Assembly: GCF_027580225.2 (NCBI RefSeq)
Contig: NC_073356.2
Location: 13,507,001-13,571,000, forward strand
DNA from: Misgurnus anguillicaudatus
Lineage: Eukaryota; Chordata; Actinopteri; Cypriniformes; Cobitidae
DNA: 64,000 nt
Reading direction: 5' to 3'
The notes under the pieces are model-generated. The model was not told where the DNA came from and made no database searches. It worked only from the letters and a program-made list of their open reading frames with translations. Below, piece after piece: positions 37,176 through 50,316 of the stretch. Within the stretch, counting starts at the first letter, position 1; every line of letters begins with the position of its first letter. A program made the translations under genes and the position numbers.

Positions 37176-40100
37176 GATAAAATACTTTTATAATAATAAT
37201 TAGTATAAAATTATATATACATTCATATAAATTATTGATTATAATTTAATATAAAATCAAGACATTTATACACTATATTCAACTAATATTTACAGCATAA
37301 TATATGTAAACATGTATTTACAAAACATCATAGTATTGGATGATAATATTATGTGTACTTAAAAAAAGAAAGAGAGAGAGTGATACCTGTTTTTTATTAA
37401 TAAATAAATAATAATATCATAATTAGTAATACTTTTAAAATAATAATTATTATAAAAATATATATACATTTATGTAAATTGTTGATTACAATTTATATAA
37501 AATCAAGACATTTATACACTACATTCAACTAATATTTACAGCATATATTAATAAATCATCATAGCATTGGATGATAATATTATGGTACTTAAAAAGAAAG
37601 AGAGAGAGCGATGCCTGTTTTTATTAATAAATTAATAATAATATAATAATTATTAATACTTTTAAAATAATAATTAGTATAAAAATATATATACATTTAT
37701 GTAAATTATTGATTACAATTTATATAAAATCAAGACATTTATACACTATAATCAACTAATATTTACAGCATATATTAATAAATCATCATAGCATTGGATG
37801 ATAATATTATGGTACTTAAAAAGAAAGAGAGAGAGATACCTGTTTTTATTAATAAATTAACAATAATACAAGAATTATTAATACTTCTATAATAACAATT
37901 AGTATAAAATGATATATACTTTTATATAAATTATTGATTATAATTGATTTAAAATTAAGACATTTATACACTATATTCAACTAATATTTACAGTATTAAC
38001 AAATCATCATAGTATTAGATGATAATACTTAAAATATTGCATGATAGTGAAAGATAATAATAAAATGCCATATTGCAATAACATGGTTTATGAAGAAAGC
38101 ATGATGTTACCAAAGTGTTGTATCATTTATATTTATGCATTTGGCAGAAGCTTTAATTTAAAGCGACTTGCAGTATATTATTAGCTATACATTTGATCAG
38201 TACACTATAAAAAAATTCAGTAGAAATTACAATGTTATTGCAGCTGGTTGCCGGTAATTTACCGTAGATTTACATTTATGTTATTTACTGGCAAGAGTTT
38301 GTTCAAAGTTAAATACATTTTAAATATCAACAAGTCTTTATCTTTACAGAACAAAACCATACAATAACAGCCTCATGCAAAGCATTCTGGGAACCAGAAA
38401 TCATCGTCAACCTTTTTCTGTTTTTTGCTTCAGATTTTGTTTCCCAGAATGTTTTGCCTGATGCTGCCTTTCTAGTTTTACTCTGTAAAAACAAAGACCT
38501 GTAAATGTTTAATGTTCATTCAACTTTGAACAAAATGTTGACAGCAAAAAACATAAATTCAAATCTACGGCAAGTTACCGGCAACCCAGCTGCAAATTTC
38601 TACTGATTTTTTTACAGTATCGAACATATGACATTCGCGCTGCAAGCACAACTCCCTACTAGTCAGGATGCAAGAACACTATATATCTTTTTTACACAAA
38701 AAAATGTTGGAGGTAGTGTTTTGTAAGTAAAAGATATCATTTGATCATATAACAGACTATATTGTAAGTGTCAGTAGCTGTCCCACATTTTAGATCATTT
38801 CTTTCCAATCCCACATGCTCTCTAACATGACAGTATCCTCTCCAAGACTCTAAACACCCACCGGAGATATAACCTCATCTCTGAATGCACTCAGAACCGC
38901 AGTCACTGATGTTCACGTGCTTGAGTTTTCAGTCAACACAGATGCAGTGCTGTTGTAAATGAGCTCTTGAGTGCATGATGAAGTGGGCGAGAGCAGCGGG
39001 CAACTCGTGCTTACAGCGTTTGTTGTTTGCTTGTTGCTTGGTTACCTGTTGAACATCGAGCATCGTTATTGGCCCACTCAGACCTACATAATGCTCATGG
39101 ATAGCCTTGAAAACAATCAAAAGAGGGATATCATCTGAAGTCATGACAGTCAATGCACTGCGGGAGTTACGGTAAAGTTGTTGTTTGGAGAAATTGACAG
39201 AAGTTATGACTCACCTCTGGACTTCAGTAGTTATTTTATATGCAAGTGTCATGCATCACCCTGACCTCCAAATCTAAAGGCCATCTTCACGAGGTTGCTA
39301 GGTAGCAAGATAAGAAAGAAGTGTAAAGAGATGACATTGAAAATAGTGGAAGCAAATGAAAGAGGTAGCATGTAGCAGGCAGTAGTGTATGGGATGTACC
39401 TGATTTTACGAGGCTCTGTGATATAATTATAGGATTGAATTATATTAAAGCAACACCAAAGAGATTTTTACCTTAAAATAACGTTTCCAAAAAAGTTTTA
39501 GTCGTTCATCCACTCGAAACAGGGGGAACGGCACTTTCACATTCGCTTTGCAGCCCTCTATCGTCCAAAACCGCACTAAAGAAGCTTCCAACCATCGGGT
39601 CGCGGTCTAGTAGTTCGAGTAAAAACTACAAAAACTTGCTTTACGACAGACCTACAATCCAATCAGAGCCAGCTTTGCTACAGTAGGCTAAATTATTTAC
39701 GACAGTGGTAATAGACAATTCCGCTTCCAACCTGTAGGGGGAGCAAAAAACTCTTTAGTGTTGCTTTAAATTTGCTTATCTAAAGTAGTTTATATGATAT
39801 ATAGAAGCTCAAATTCATATACGTTGTCAAAAGAAATGGTCTCTAGTAGGGGTGGCACGGTTCATGAAAAAAATCCGAACCGTTCGGTTCGCTTGTCTCG
39901 GTTCGGAGCGCGTGTGTGTCGTACGGTTCAACGGTTCATGGCATGCGCAATGTATGTAGCCTCGTGCCCTGTATGTGACCTCAGATTGCGTGTTCCCCTT
40001 TCGCGAATAACGCAAAAGAAGAGGTGACTGGTGTGGAGAGTGAGTGCTGCCGGTCATGTTACGTGTAGAAATGGCAAGAGGGAGAGAAAAAGAAGTCTGC

Positions 40101-43100
40101 CCGCAGTTGGAGCATGCGCCAGCGTCGTATAAGTTTGGTGTGTGGAAACATTTTTTATTTCATGTTACCTATGATGACAGCGGAAATAAAACAATAGATA
40201 CAGCCACACGCGACAGCCTTCTCTCCGACCATTTATCTAATCTGAGGTAATGAACACTCTTTTACGTCTTTTCGTGTTCAGCGCTATTTTTAGCCTTTCG
40301 TTGATAAAACGAAAGCGGCTGATTTCCGCGTAGTTTCATTTTGCTTGTGTGTGAAAGTCGCGCGATCTTATTTCATAAACTGCCCCTTAAAGTAATCAGG
40401 ACAGAAATGGTCAAAAGTGGACAAAAGAGACGGATTTAAATATTACAGGTGTAAACGTTATGTTTCTCTCTCGTTCACATATTCTCTCTGCAGTATTTAA
40501 GCAGCCTCTCAGTGATAAATCTTAAAGCTACACTGAAGTTGGCATTTTGATAAATGCAAGTTATCTTTGTGTGCTAAAAATGCACACAAAGTTCATGTAG
40601 ATGGCAATACACATTCTCTTTTTTGCCAAATAAATGAAAAGCATGTTGAAATCATCAATGTCTTCCCTCTTGCTGTGTCAAAATCTCACCTGGCTTTCCT
40701 CAGGGATGGTCCCAATAATGTGCTTAAAGTCAAATTCAGTTTGTGCATGATTATATGATATAATTTTTTTTAATACTGTATCCTAAATTATGGATAATTA
40801 ATACATGAATAAGATAATACATTTCTGGAGTGTTAAAAAAAATAACAACAAGAACCGTACTGAACCGAGAACTGTGACCATAGAACCGTGATACGAACCG
40901 AACCGAGGGTTTTGTGAACCGTGCCACCCCTAGTCTCTAGCTGTCACTGTGGTGGTAGAAAGTACACCTTTAATCTTAAAGAGATCATAATACTACATCA
41001 GAGGTACTGTACATATTGGTACCCAATGTACTGCCAGTCTCATTCAGATATTTACTAACATGGTTGAGACTTGAAATCAAAAGCAATAAAATATTACTAA
41101 AATTAACTAAATTGGGCAACATAACATCACCTTCTGTATCAGTGAAAACACCGCCACCATTATATAGGAATATTGGAAAATACCAAATTCCCTTTAGAGA
41201 AGTCACTTCACTATTGGCCATGTTTGCAATGCCTCCAGGCAGTTATTTCAGTCATGCAAGACTAAAGTCGTATCTACTTGAATGGGGAAACAGATATTGC
41301 TAAAATCACAATTAAACAACATATTTCTGACCAACAATTAAACCTGACATATACTGTACCATAACATTTGTCAAAAGTTTTCAGCCCTTTTCAGTATCTA
41401 TATTCGCAATTATAGAGGGCCAGTGGCACATATGGTTGGGGTAAAACAGGATCAAATCGTTTGTAAAGAACATCTCACTTTTTGAAATGTGTTCTTGAAC
41501 CCCTCCATAAAGGTTAAAAGATTGATCATGAAGACAAGATTGAACATTTATTAGTAGTGTTAATGCAGTGCTTACTTTAAGTTGTTTTCTGATAAAAAGA
41601 GTAAAACTTGCATATTTTAAGGGTAGGAAAGCTGTCGTGCCAGATGTTAGTGACAAGATTTGTTTTGTTTTTCCTATACCTGCTAGCAGTGGGGCAGGAA
41701 TTATAGCTCTACCACACATTAAGTCATACTATACACAGACGGTTCATGCAGAGCCGATCTCTTTGACAGAAATGTGCAGTTATATTCTCAGGCACTCCTT
41801 TGATCCAGGCATCTACAGTAGTAAAGTGCAGATAATGCTTTTTCTCAAAACTGTACTTTAAATAACACTGATCAAAGCTTTAGGCTGTTCAATTTTTATT
41901 TTCACTGGAGGGGGTGGGTGAAGGGGTTTAACTAAGAGTTGGTTAAGATGTCATAAAATGACTTCAGAGTACAGATTTGTGTCGTATTAACCCTGCTAAA
42001 GCTGTTTGAGGAGAGATTTGTTTGAAGGTGGTATTATTTGATAAAGTGGAAAGCCAACTTGATCTAATGCAAAAAGGTAAGAAATGTGTATGATGTGAAT
42101 CGTACCAAAAACTATGAAAAAATGTTCCATGCCTAAACCCAACATTACTACACATATGTGTTTAAATTGAAGTATATCAAATTCATAGCGTACAGAAAAT
42201 TATTGACTCTCTGGTAAACTCAAAGTCAATTATTATCAGTTATTCTATTATCAGTCAGTTATTCTGATCAATTCTGTTCCTCATTAACCACCACACATTC
42301 AATAGTGATATTAGACCATTTATACTGGCTACTTCACTAGTGCAACCTTTAATATTTTAAATAATAAAAAGCTAATGACATATTTCATTTAAAATCAGTA
42401 TTTTGTGTCACACTTATTATGAGTAGCGATATGATTAAAGGTATAGATTACCTAAAAAGGAAAAATCTGTCATCATTTGCATCATTTCTTTGTTCTGCTG
42501 AAGAAAAAGTTAAGATATTTTGAAAAATGTTCTGGGGCACCATTCACTTCCATTGTATTATTGTTTTCCTACTATAAAAGCCAATGGTGCCCCAGATCTG
42601 CTCGGTTACAAAAATATCTTCATTTGTGTTTAAAGACATTTACAGATTTAAGGGAGAAAACAAGTGTGAGGGTGAATCATTTTTGGGTGAACTATCCCTT
42701 TAACTCTTTTCCCACCAGCGTTTTTTTTTTTTTAAGTTGCCAGTCATTTTCTATGATTTTCACCAAAGTTTAATGTCTTCCAGAAAATGTTCTTCTGTAA
42801 ATATATAAACATACAATATATCAAATTAAAAACCAAACCCTCTGCTTTTAAACAAAAAAAGTTTCATCCTACCTTTATTTGATCTCTTTTATCACCTCTC
42901 AAATATGGTTTCTTCAAAAATACTACATTTTGAGCTAAAAGCTGAGATAATTGCATTTTTAAGAGGACTTTTGATAGAGATCAGATTCAGAGCGATGATC
43001 AAAACATACACAGAGTTTGAACTGTTTGCCCTAAGGGAATACTTCCGGGTTTTATAAGTTGGGTAGGAGCGCCATCTGGTGGATAATAACGAAAATATGG

Positions 43101-44206
43101 ATTGCCGGAAAAACTCGTCATTGGCAGGGAAGCAATTTCTCTTAATTGACGAGTTATCTCGTCAATGGCGAGGAAAGAGTTAATGGAATGAATGTAAAAT
43201 ACAATAAGTCCATCTTTTTTAAAAAATAAACCTCTTTACCCTTTCTTTCTTGCATTAGCAGGTACATCATCCTTTAATGAACACCATCAGAGTGTATGTC
43301 AACCAATTCAACAGCGTTGTACAGTATATAAATGTAAAATAACAATGTTTAAAGAAGCTGATGAGTCTTTAAGTGAATTAAAATGACCCATTTCTCATCG
43401 ATGGATGAATAGCGATCCAGACAGGAGCAGCGTGACTCGAGGTTCACACTCCTACGCTTCAATACTGAAGTATGTTGGCATATAGATATGCTGAGACACA
43501 AGAATAGACTCATGGGCATGAGGATGAACAATACATTAAGATAATATAGACCATACAGCTTTGCTGGCCTCTGTCAAGACCTTCTTCTTTTGTCAGCATA
43601 GGTATCATTAAACACCACTGTGCAGTTTCCCAGAAAGCGTATATAAAGATATATTTTTAAAACAATTGTGTTGGTAGTAAAACAATGCAAATGCAAACGG
43701 GGCAGAAAAAATGCATTTGAAGTTAAGTCCCTATAATAAAATCTTTGGTTGCATGAGATAAACCTTGACAGGCTGTGCCCCAGACATTTCTGACAAAAGT
43801 TGATCCCCTAAACTCACTGAATGATTTACACGCAACCTGATGACATGAGGCTAAACCTTCATAGCAGATGTGCCTCGTTTAATCGAACTAACTTTCTACC
43901 TCACCAGCGTCAATCCTGACCACTTTACTCTAGTCATCATGACATCTTCCAATGCGACGTTATGCCGCTTTGAATGACACCAAATTAGATGAAGCATGTC
44001 ACAGTCAGAGACGCAGGTGTCGCCACACAAAGACTGAGATGAGAAGCTGGTGTGAATGACTCTTTACAACAACCCATATGGGGAAGCAAGCACGTCATCT
44101 TCTGCTCAATAGTGCCTGTGCACGCGTCTGTTGTTGCTATATTCCTACAATCTGTCATTTTTAAACGCACACGAATGAAGCAATACATGAGCACAAACCA
44201 TGATAG

Positions 44207-44250
<44 letters not shown>

Positions 44251-47200
44251 CGTGCGTGTGTGTGTGTGTGTGTGTTATTCTGCGAGCAATCATTCTTTTT
44301 CTCACTGTGGCATGACGCAGTCAATAAGTGGATCCAATTAATCGCCATTAAATCAGTCAGATGAATGCTATCATAGTTATGCCTATTAAGCATCTTTTCT
44401 TCCTCTATCTCTCTCTTCCTCTCTTCCCATTAAGAGCCCTTAGGCCAGCAGCTGGTCTACAGTTCATATGTTAGACCAATTTGAAAGTCCACACAAGGCA
44501 AAACTGGTACCGAGCATCCAAGCACAAACACTGAGGAGGACTTGTGCCAGAAAATAGCCACCTACAGTATATGTAACCTCATTTACTATTCCATACATTA
44601 GTCCACTTGAATGAATGGATAAGTGAATGAAAATAAGTGTGTGAATTCGGACATTGGGCACACCGGAAGGGTGTGGGGGCCATTTTGTGTCGATACGTGG
44701 GAGTTCGTTTGGCACGTGCCTCAATGGCAGCTTCTAGACGTTGAGTTTACATCGGCATTCAATAATGTCCACTATAATATGAGGTACCAAAATTGTACAC
44801 TATTTCAGGGCATTTTTCAAGATTCGATCACCTTAACACCTCCCAAACAAACACACCCATGTGGGGGCCAAAGGGGTTGCACCTGGGCTGATATATGTTG
44901 GGCACACATGGGCTACCCAACTCGGACTCAGCAAATTTTGTCCTCAGTTTCCATGGTGGCCCCAGATGTGTTAGCCCTTGATGGGCTCCATATAGGGCCA
45001 GCTCTCATTTGGTGCATACAGAAGTTTGTCTACATAGGTTAGTGATGGGACCCAGCTGGGTCTTACCTTTGGTTACCTTATAACTCCTAAATACAAACAT
45101 TACATCTAATCCACTAAAATGCTAAAGGTATTACAGTAAATTAACAGAAATCAGTGGTTCATGCTTTAGTAAAGTGGCCCCCAGATAAGATGCCCATTTG
45201 AGCCCACACCCCTGTAACCCATGTGGGCCCCACATAAACGTGTTTGCTTTATTAGAAGCATTATTATAAACACTTTTTATATGAATTAATTCTCTACACT
45301 AGAGCACTTTGTTTTTTTAGACTTTGTATTTTCTAGTCCTCAACTCTCTGTACTGCTTAAAAAAACTAGGAGGTTTATTTGCGGAGGTCTCAGGTCAGTG
45401 CATCCGAAGAGCAGCGGTGAAAGAAGATCCTCTCTGGGGAAATAACAGTCTAAAGGATTTCTAGACTCTAACACAATGTGAACTGTCTTTCTTACCAATG
45501 AAGGCCCAAACAGCGCTTGAAAAGCAAAATTTGTCTTGACAGGGAGAGAACAGACGGTCCATGAGTAACAGCACATATCTCTGACTCATCTACTCGATCT
45601 ATTAGTCATTATCAAATGATGTCATATTAACAAGATATCATTTTTGGATGAAGGTACATGCACCTACTGTGAAAGAATAATCAAGAAGAAATTGCGTTTT
45701 TTTTTTTTTAAGGAAAACATTTTATGATTTTTCTCAATTTAATAGACAGTTTCAATGCAGTTTAAAATTGCAGTTTCAACGCAGTTTCAAAGGGCTCTAA
45801 ATCTTATCTAGCAAAACGATTATTTTCGTCAAGAAAAATAAAAAACATGCACTGTTAAACCACAACTTCTCGTCTTACACTAGCCATGTGATGCGCCAGC
45901 GGGACCTTACATGTTGTGTAATCACGTCGAAAGGTCGTGCGTTACATATGTGAAATGCACATTTGCAGACCATTTTAAACAATAAACTGACACAGAAACA
46001 TTAATTAGTATCATTCCACATATAATAACATCGGAACGGCAATCTTTCTCCATACTTGTAAACACTGGAGCAGTAGTTTCACATACACCATGCGTGACCT
46101 TTTGATGTGATTACGCAATACGTTAGGTCACCCGGCTAGTGCAAGACGAGAAGTTGTGGTTTAAAAGTATTTTTCCTGCCGAAAATGACAATTGTTTTGC
46201 TAGATAAGACCCTTAAGGGCTCGTTATAGCCAGGCGTAGGTCCTACGGCGTAGCAGCGACGGCGTAGGTTCCGCGTCGGTTTTCATTTATACTTTTGCGC
46301 AAACACACGCGCGACCGCTGGTGGGCTGTATCCACGCGTGTAACCACAGTAGCAGCGCGACCGTCAGAGAAGAAGAAACCGGGCAAGTTAACCCACAAAC
46401 GAAGAAGAAACAGCAACTTGTTGTGTATAATTTGAGAAGACCAGCAATGATGGAAGTAAATAAACAGCAACTTTTGTTGCAGTTTGAGTTAAATCACTCC
46501 TCAACTTGGCTAATCTTTGTTTTCACCGTCACAAACGGAAATACCTGTGACACAGTTTTTTTTACCTGACGGGAGGGGTGGACCAATCACAGCGCTTGCG
46601 GTCCGCGTAGAACTGACACGCTGTTCAAAATTTTGCGACGTGCGCGTCGGGCTACGCAGAGCTACGCACAGGCTACGGACTATAAATCGCCCTTTATGCC
46701 TTGGTTGGGATCGTTCAGAGCCCTCCAAAGCTCCGTTGAAACTGCAATCCTAAACTGCATTGAAATTGAAACTGTTGAGGTCCAATAAAGTCCACTATAT
46801 GAAGAAAAATCCTGAAATGTTTCCCTCAAAAAACGTAATTTTTTCTTGACTGAACAAAGAAAGACATCAACATTTTGGATGACATGGAGGGTGAGTAAAT
46901 TATCGAGATTTTTGAATGAAAGTGTAATATTCCTTTAAGCAAGTATGTTTCAATTAGTGTCCATTTTTTTCAATTGCATTCTTTAAAGAGCTTAAACATA
47001 TAATGTTTTAACCACACAGATGATATATTGACTTGTGATAAAATACTGCTATTAAGGGCCTATTATGTAGTTTAAGTTTATTTATTTTATTTATGTATTT
47101 AATTATTTTTTTATTTCTGTTGTTTCTCCATGTGTTTACTTTTCTAAGAGGCCGTTTACACTTGGCATTAACATGCGTTTTCGTCGATCGGATCACAAGT

Positions 47201-50200
47201 GGACGACGTTAATGCCAGGTGTAAACGGCGTTCAAAACGTTTTGAGCTCGTCCACTTTCGACCACTTTCAACCACATCCAGATGTAGTCGGAACCACTTT
47301 CGATCGGATCGCTTTGGAGTTGCGGAACGCACATGTGGTTGAATGTGTTCGAACAGCCACACGCGACCGCCTTCTCTCCGCCCATTTATCTAATCTTGAG
47401 ATACTGAACACACTGTTTTACGTCTTTTTTGACTTCTGCCGTGAACATACGGTGAACAGCGCTATTTTTAGCCTTTCATTGATAAAACTAAAGCGGCTGA
47501 TCTCCGTAGTTTCGTTTTGAAAGCGTGTGAAAGTTGCGCAATTCTATTTCATCAATTGCGCTGAAAATTCAGAGAAAGCTCTTACATACACACGTACAAA
47601 ACTCTGTGCAGCATGTTACTTTGCTAAACAAGCAGTGGACTCCGACATAATATTAGTTTGCATCCATATAAACTCATAATTACTCCCGCTCGGGTTTGAA
47701 TGACAGCAGAGAGACTCGCCCACCGTCTTACAGACCACCCCCTCACAGTATTCAGCACAGAAGCGGTCGAAAGTGGACAAAAGAGACGGATTTAAATACC
47801 AGGTGTAAACGTAATGTGTCTCTCTCGTCCACTTGTGATCCGATCGATGAAAACACATCTTAATACCAAGTGTAAACAGCCCCTTGAGTCAGGGCCGGCC
47901 CGAGGCATAAGCGAACTAAGCAGCCGCTTGGGGCCCCGTGGCCACCAAGGGGGGGCCCCCAATTGCTTATTTTTTTACAATTAAATAACTTAAACAAGTA
48001 ATATAAATAAATGGATATGTATGAATTAAAGGGGCCGTGAATTGGTCGATTTTATTGCTTTATGACGTTGATTGATGTCTACTTATGCATTTCGCGTTGT
48101 TTTTACATTCAAAAACATCAAAAGCAATAAGTAATACGCTATTTTGTAACATGGATTAGTGGCTGTCTTGAGAAATGGTTCGTTTGAAGGGGCGGGCCGC
48201 ATTGAAGACCTGAACGTAAACGCCCACTGCTATGATTGGACAGCTTCATTCCCCGTCATTACATGTAGGGAAATGTTTTTAAAACATTAATGTGATAAAA
48301 ATAGCAGCCGAACACAAATATGTTTGAGACACAAAAGATTCTGGGTGCTAAACATGATACACATAAATGACAATACGTATATTAAAGTAGAAACAAAACT
48401 CGACGTGACTAAATTACCGTATAAAACACAGTAAGCGTGCATCCGAATCTAAACTGCGGCTAATAAATCCTTATCAATAACTTTGTATATTTCTATTGTG
48501 CTTGTGAGGTTGCTTTTACATTCACGTAATGTTAAATACCACAGTTATATGATAAAAAATAAGCTTTGTTGAGTGTTTGACCTTTCAAACGCAACTTGCC
48601 TAAGTTACCGTATACAACACAGTAAACGGGCATCAGAATCTAAACTGCGGTTGATAAATCCTTCCTTATAACTAACTTTGTATATTTCTACCTTTAAATT
48701 ACAGTCGTATTGTTAAGTGTTGTACCTTTATTAATCGTTTAATGTTTTTAGTAAATTAAAACAGTCAACAAACGTATTTAGACACGGATGTTACAACAGG
48801 ACACATCAAGCAATCTCTTTTAACAAAGCAATAGTGAAACGCAGTAACTTAAATAAAGTAAAATGTCTTACTGTGAATTATACTGCTGTGTCATTGTTGT
48901 CAGATCCAATATAAGTGGTGCTTCTGACTGAGTCTCTCTGCAAATCCAGCATCGACTTCTTTACAAATTAATCCATGTCCACAACGTTAACAAACGCTCC
49001 CCACACGAGCTGGAACTTCTTCAAAAGCAAACTTTATCCAAGCATATTGCGAATGTTAGGTTCCAAGCCTCCGAATTGAAGTATTTAGCTTCTGTGTTGT
49101 TCCCATGGTTGTTCCCACGCGGTTCTTTCAAAACCGAAAAAGCGTTTCCATGGTATCATAACAGATCACCGTGTCAAAATAAAAGTCTCTCAGAAAAAAT
49201 GTATTTAAAAAGTCATTTTGGTTAAATTTGTCAATCTTTAAAGACATGTTTACTTACTGAGACACACGTGTCACGCGAAGCTGTGGGCGGGGCTACAAAA
49301 GTAGACTTGTCCTTTTGGTTATGGGGAGGTGTTTCAATTCTACTTTGACGTCATAGATTTCCGAATTTTAGACTGGAGTTTTTAGCTGGCTTGGTGCCAA
49401 AGACGGTTATATTTCAGTAGCACGGACGTTTTCAGTTCTGAAACTTGCAGGATGTTCATTTAAGTATGATGACCTCTTATATAACAAATTATCAAGTTAA
49501 AATTGAGTTTTTGATTCACCGCTCCTTTAATGAATACAAATTAATAAAAGAATAATTCAAGACAAAAAAATCTGATTTGCAGACAACTAGCTAGCGTTTG
49601 AGACTCATGCGCAATATAGACACCTCGCGTGCATTGACAATTTGCGCCGGTGTGCAAGTGCACGTAACTGTAATAAATGATAAGCCATGTCACAGAAAAG
49701 TATGTATCCCTCTGGTGCCGAAAAGAGAAAGAAGAAAAGGACATTGCGGATTAATATGCAAATTTAAATAGGGAAAGTTTATCATTTCACGTGTTTAAAG
49801 GGCTTGCAAATGTTAACATTTCAAATGATTTTAAACCATTTAACCCGCAAAAAGGCACTAAAGTAAGAAGCTTTCTGGACACACATGCGTTTGTATGTCT
49901 TGATTAATTTAATTTGATTTCTGTACCTAATGCTAATTTTAGCCCTTACTTAATGTGCAACTTTGTTCTTTTAATACATTTTTGTAATTTCTTTATTTTT
50001 TAATAAATAAATTGGTGATGGGGCCCCCAAACAAATTCTGCTTAGGGCCCCTAAGATGCTCGGACCGGCACTCCCTTGAGTGCTCTGTTTATAAAAAAAA
50101 AGTTTAATAAAAACTTTGGAGAAAAAAACAAGGCATAATTTTTGATTGCAGGGATTCAATAATGATAACGTGCATTATGAAGGTACGAATAAATGTAATA

Positions 50201-50283
50201 TGAGTAAACAAACTGAAACAAAGAGGACTGTTGTATTGGAAGGTAAGCAGTGCGTCTACACCTAAATACTTTTTGTGTGTGTG

Positions 50284-50316
<33 letters not shown>

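Larger units (their letters stand above)
39847..40932. mobile_element. hAT element with 8-bp target duplication and BED-finger remnant
   Basis: TAGGGGTGGCACGGTTCA at the left and GAACCGTGCCACCCCTA at the right; GTCTCTAG is duplicated at 39839-39846 and 40933-40940. 1086 bp. Inside, 40098-40195 reads [17 protein letters not shown], the start of a BED-type zinc finger as in hAT transposases. It is cut off at about 40198 by DNA shared with the element at 47146-47885. Confidence 0.9.

Noticed and set aside
41016..41861. Plus-strand frames of 95 and 97 codons as a possible gene
   Set aside because: No recognisable domain, no matching splice signals between them, and a minus-strand frame of similar length overlaps; composition is that of AT-rich DNA.
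46321..46753. Two plus-strand frames of 78-82 codons
   Set aside because: They fall within a GC-rich inverted-repeat element and run across its border.
47173..47520. 115-codon frame
   Set aside because: It starts in the inverted end of the element at 47146-47885 and shares its sequence with the captured copy in another element.
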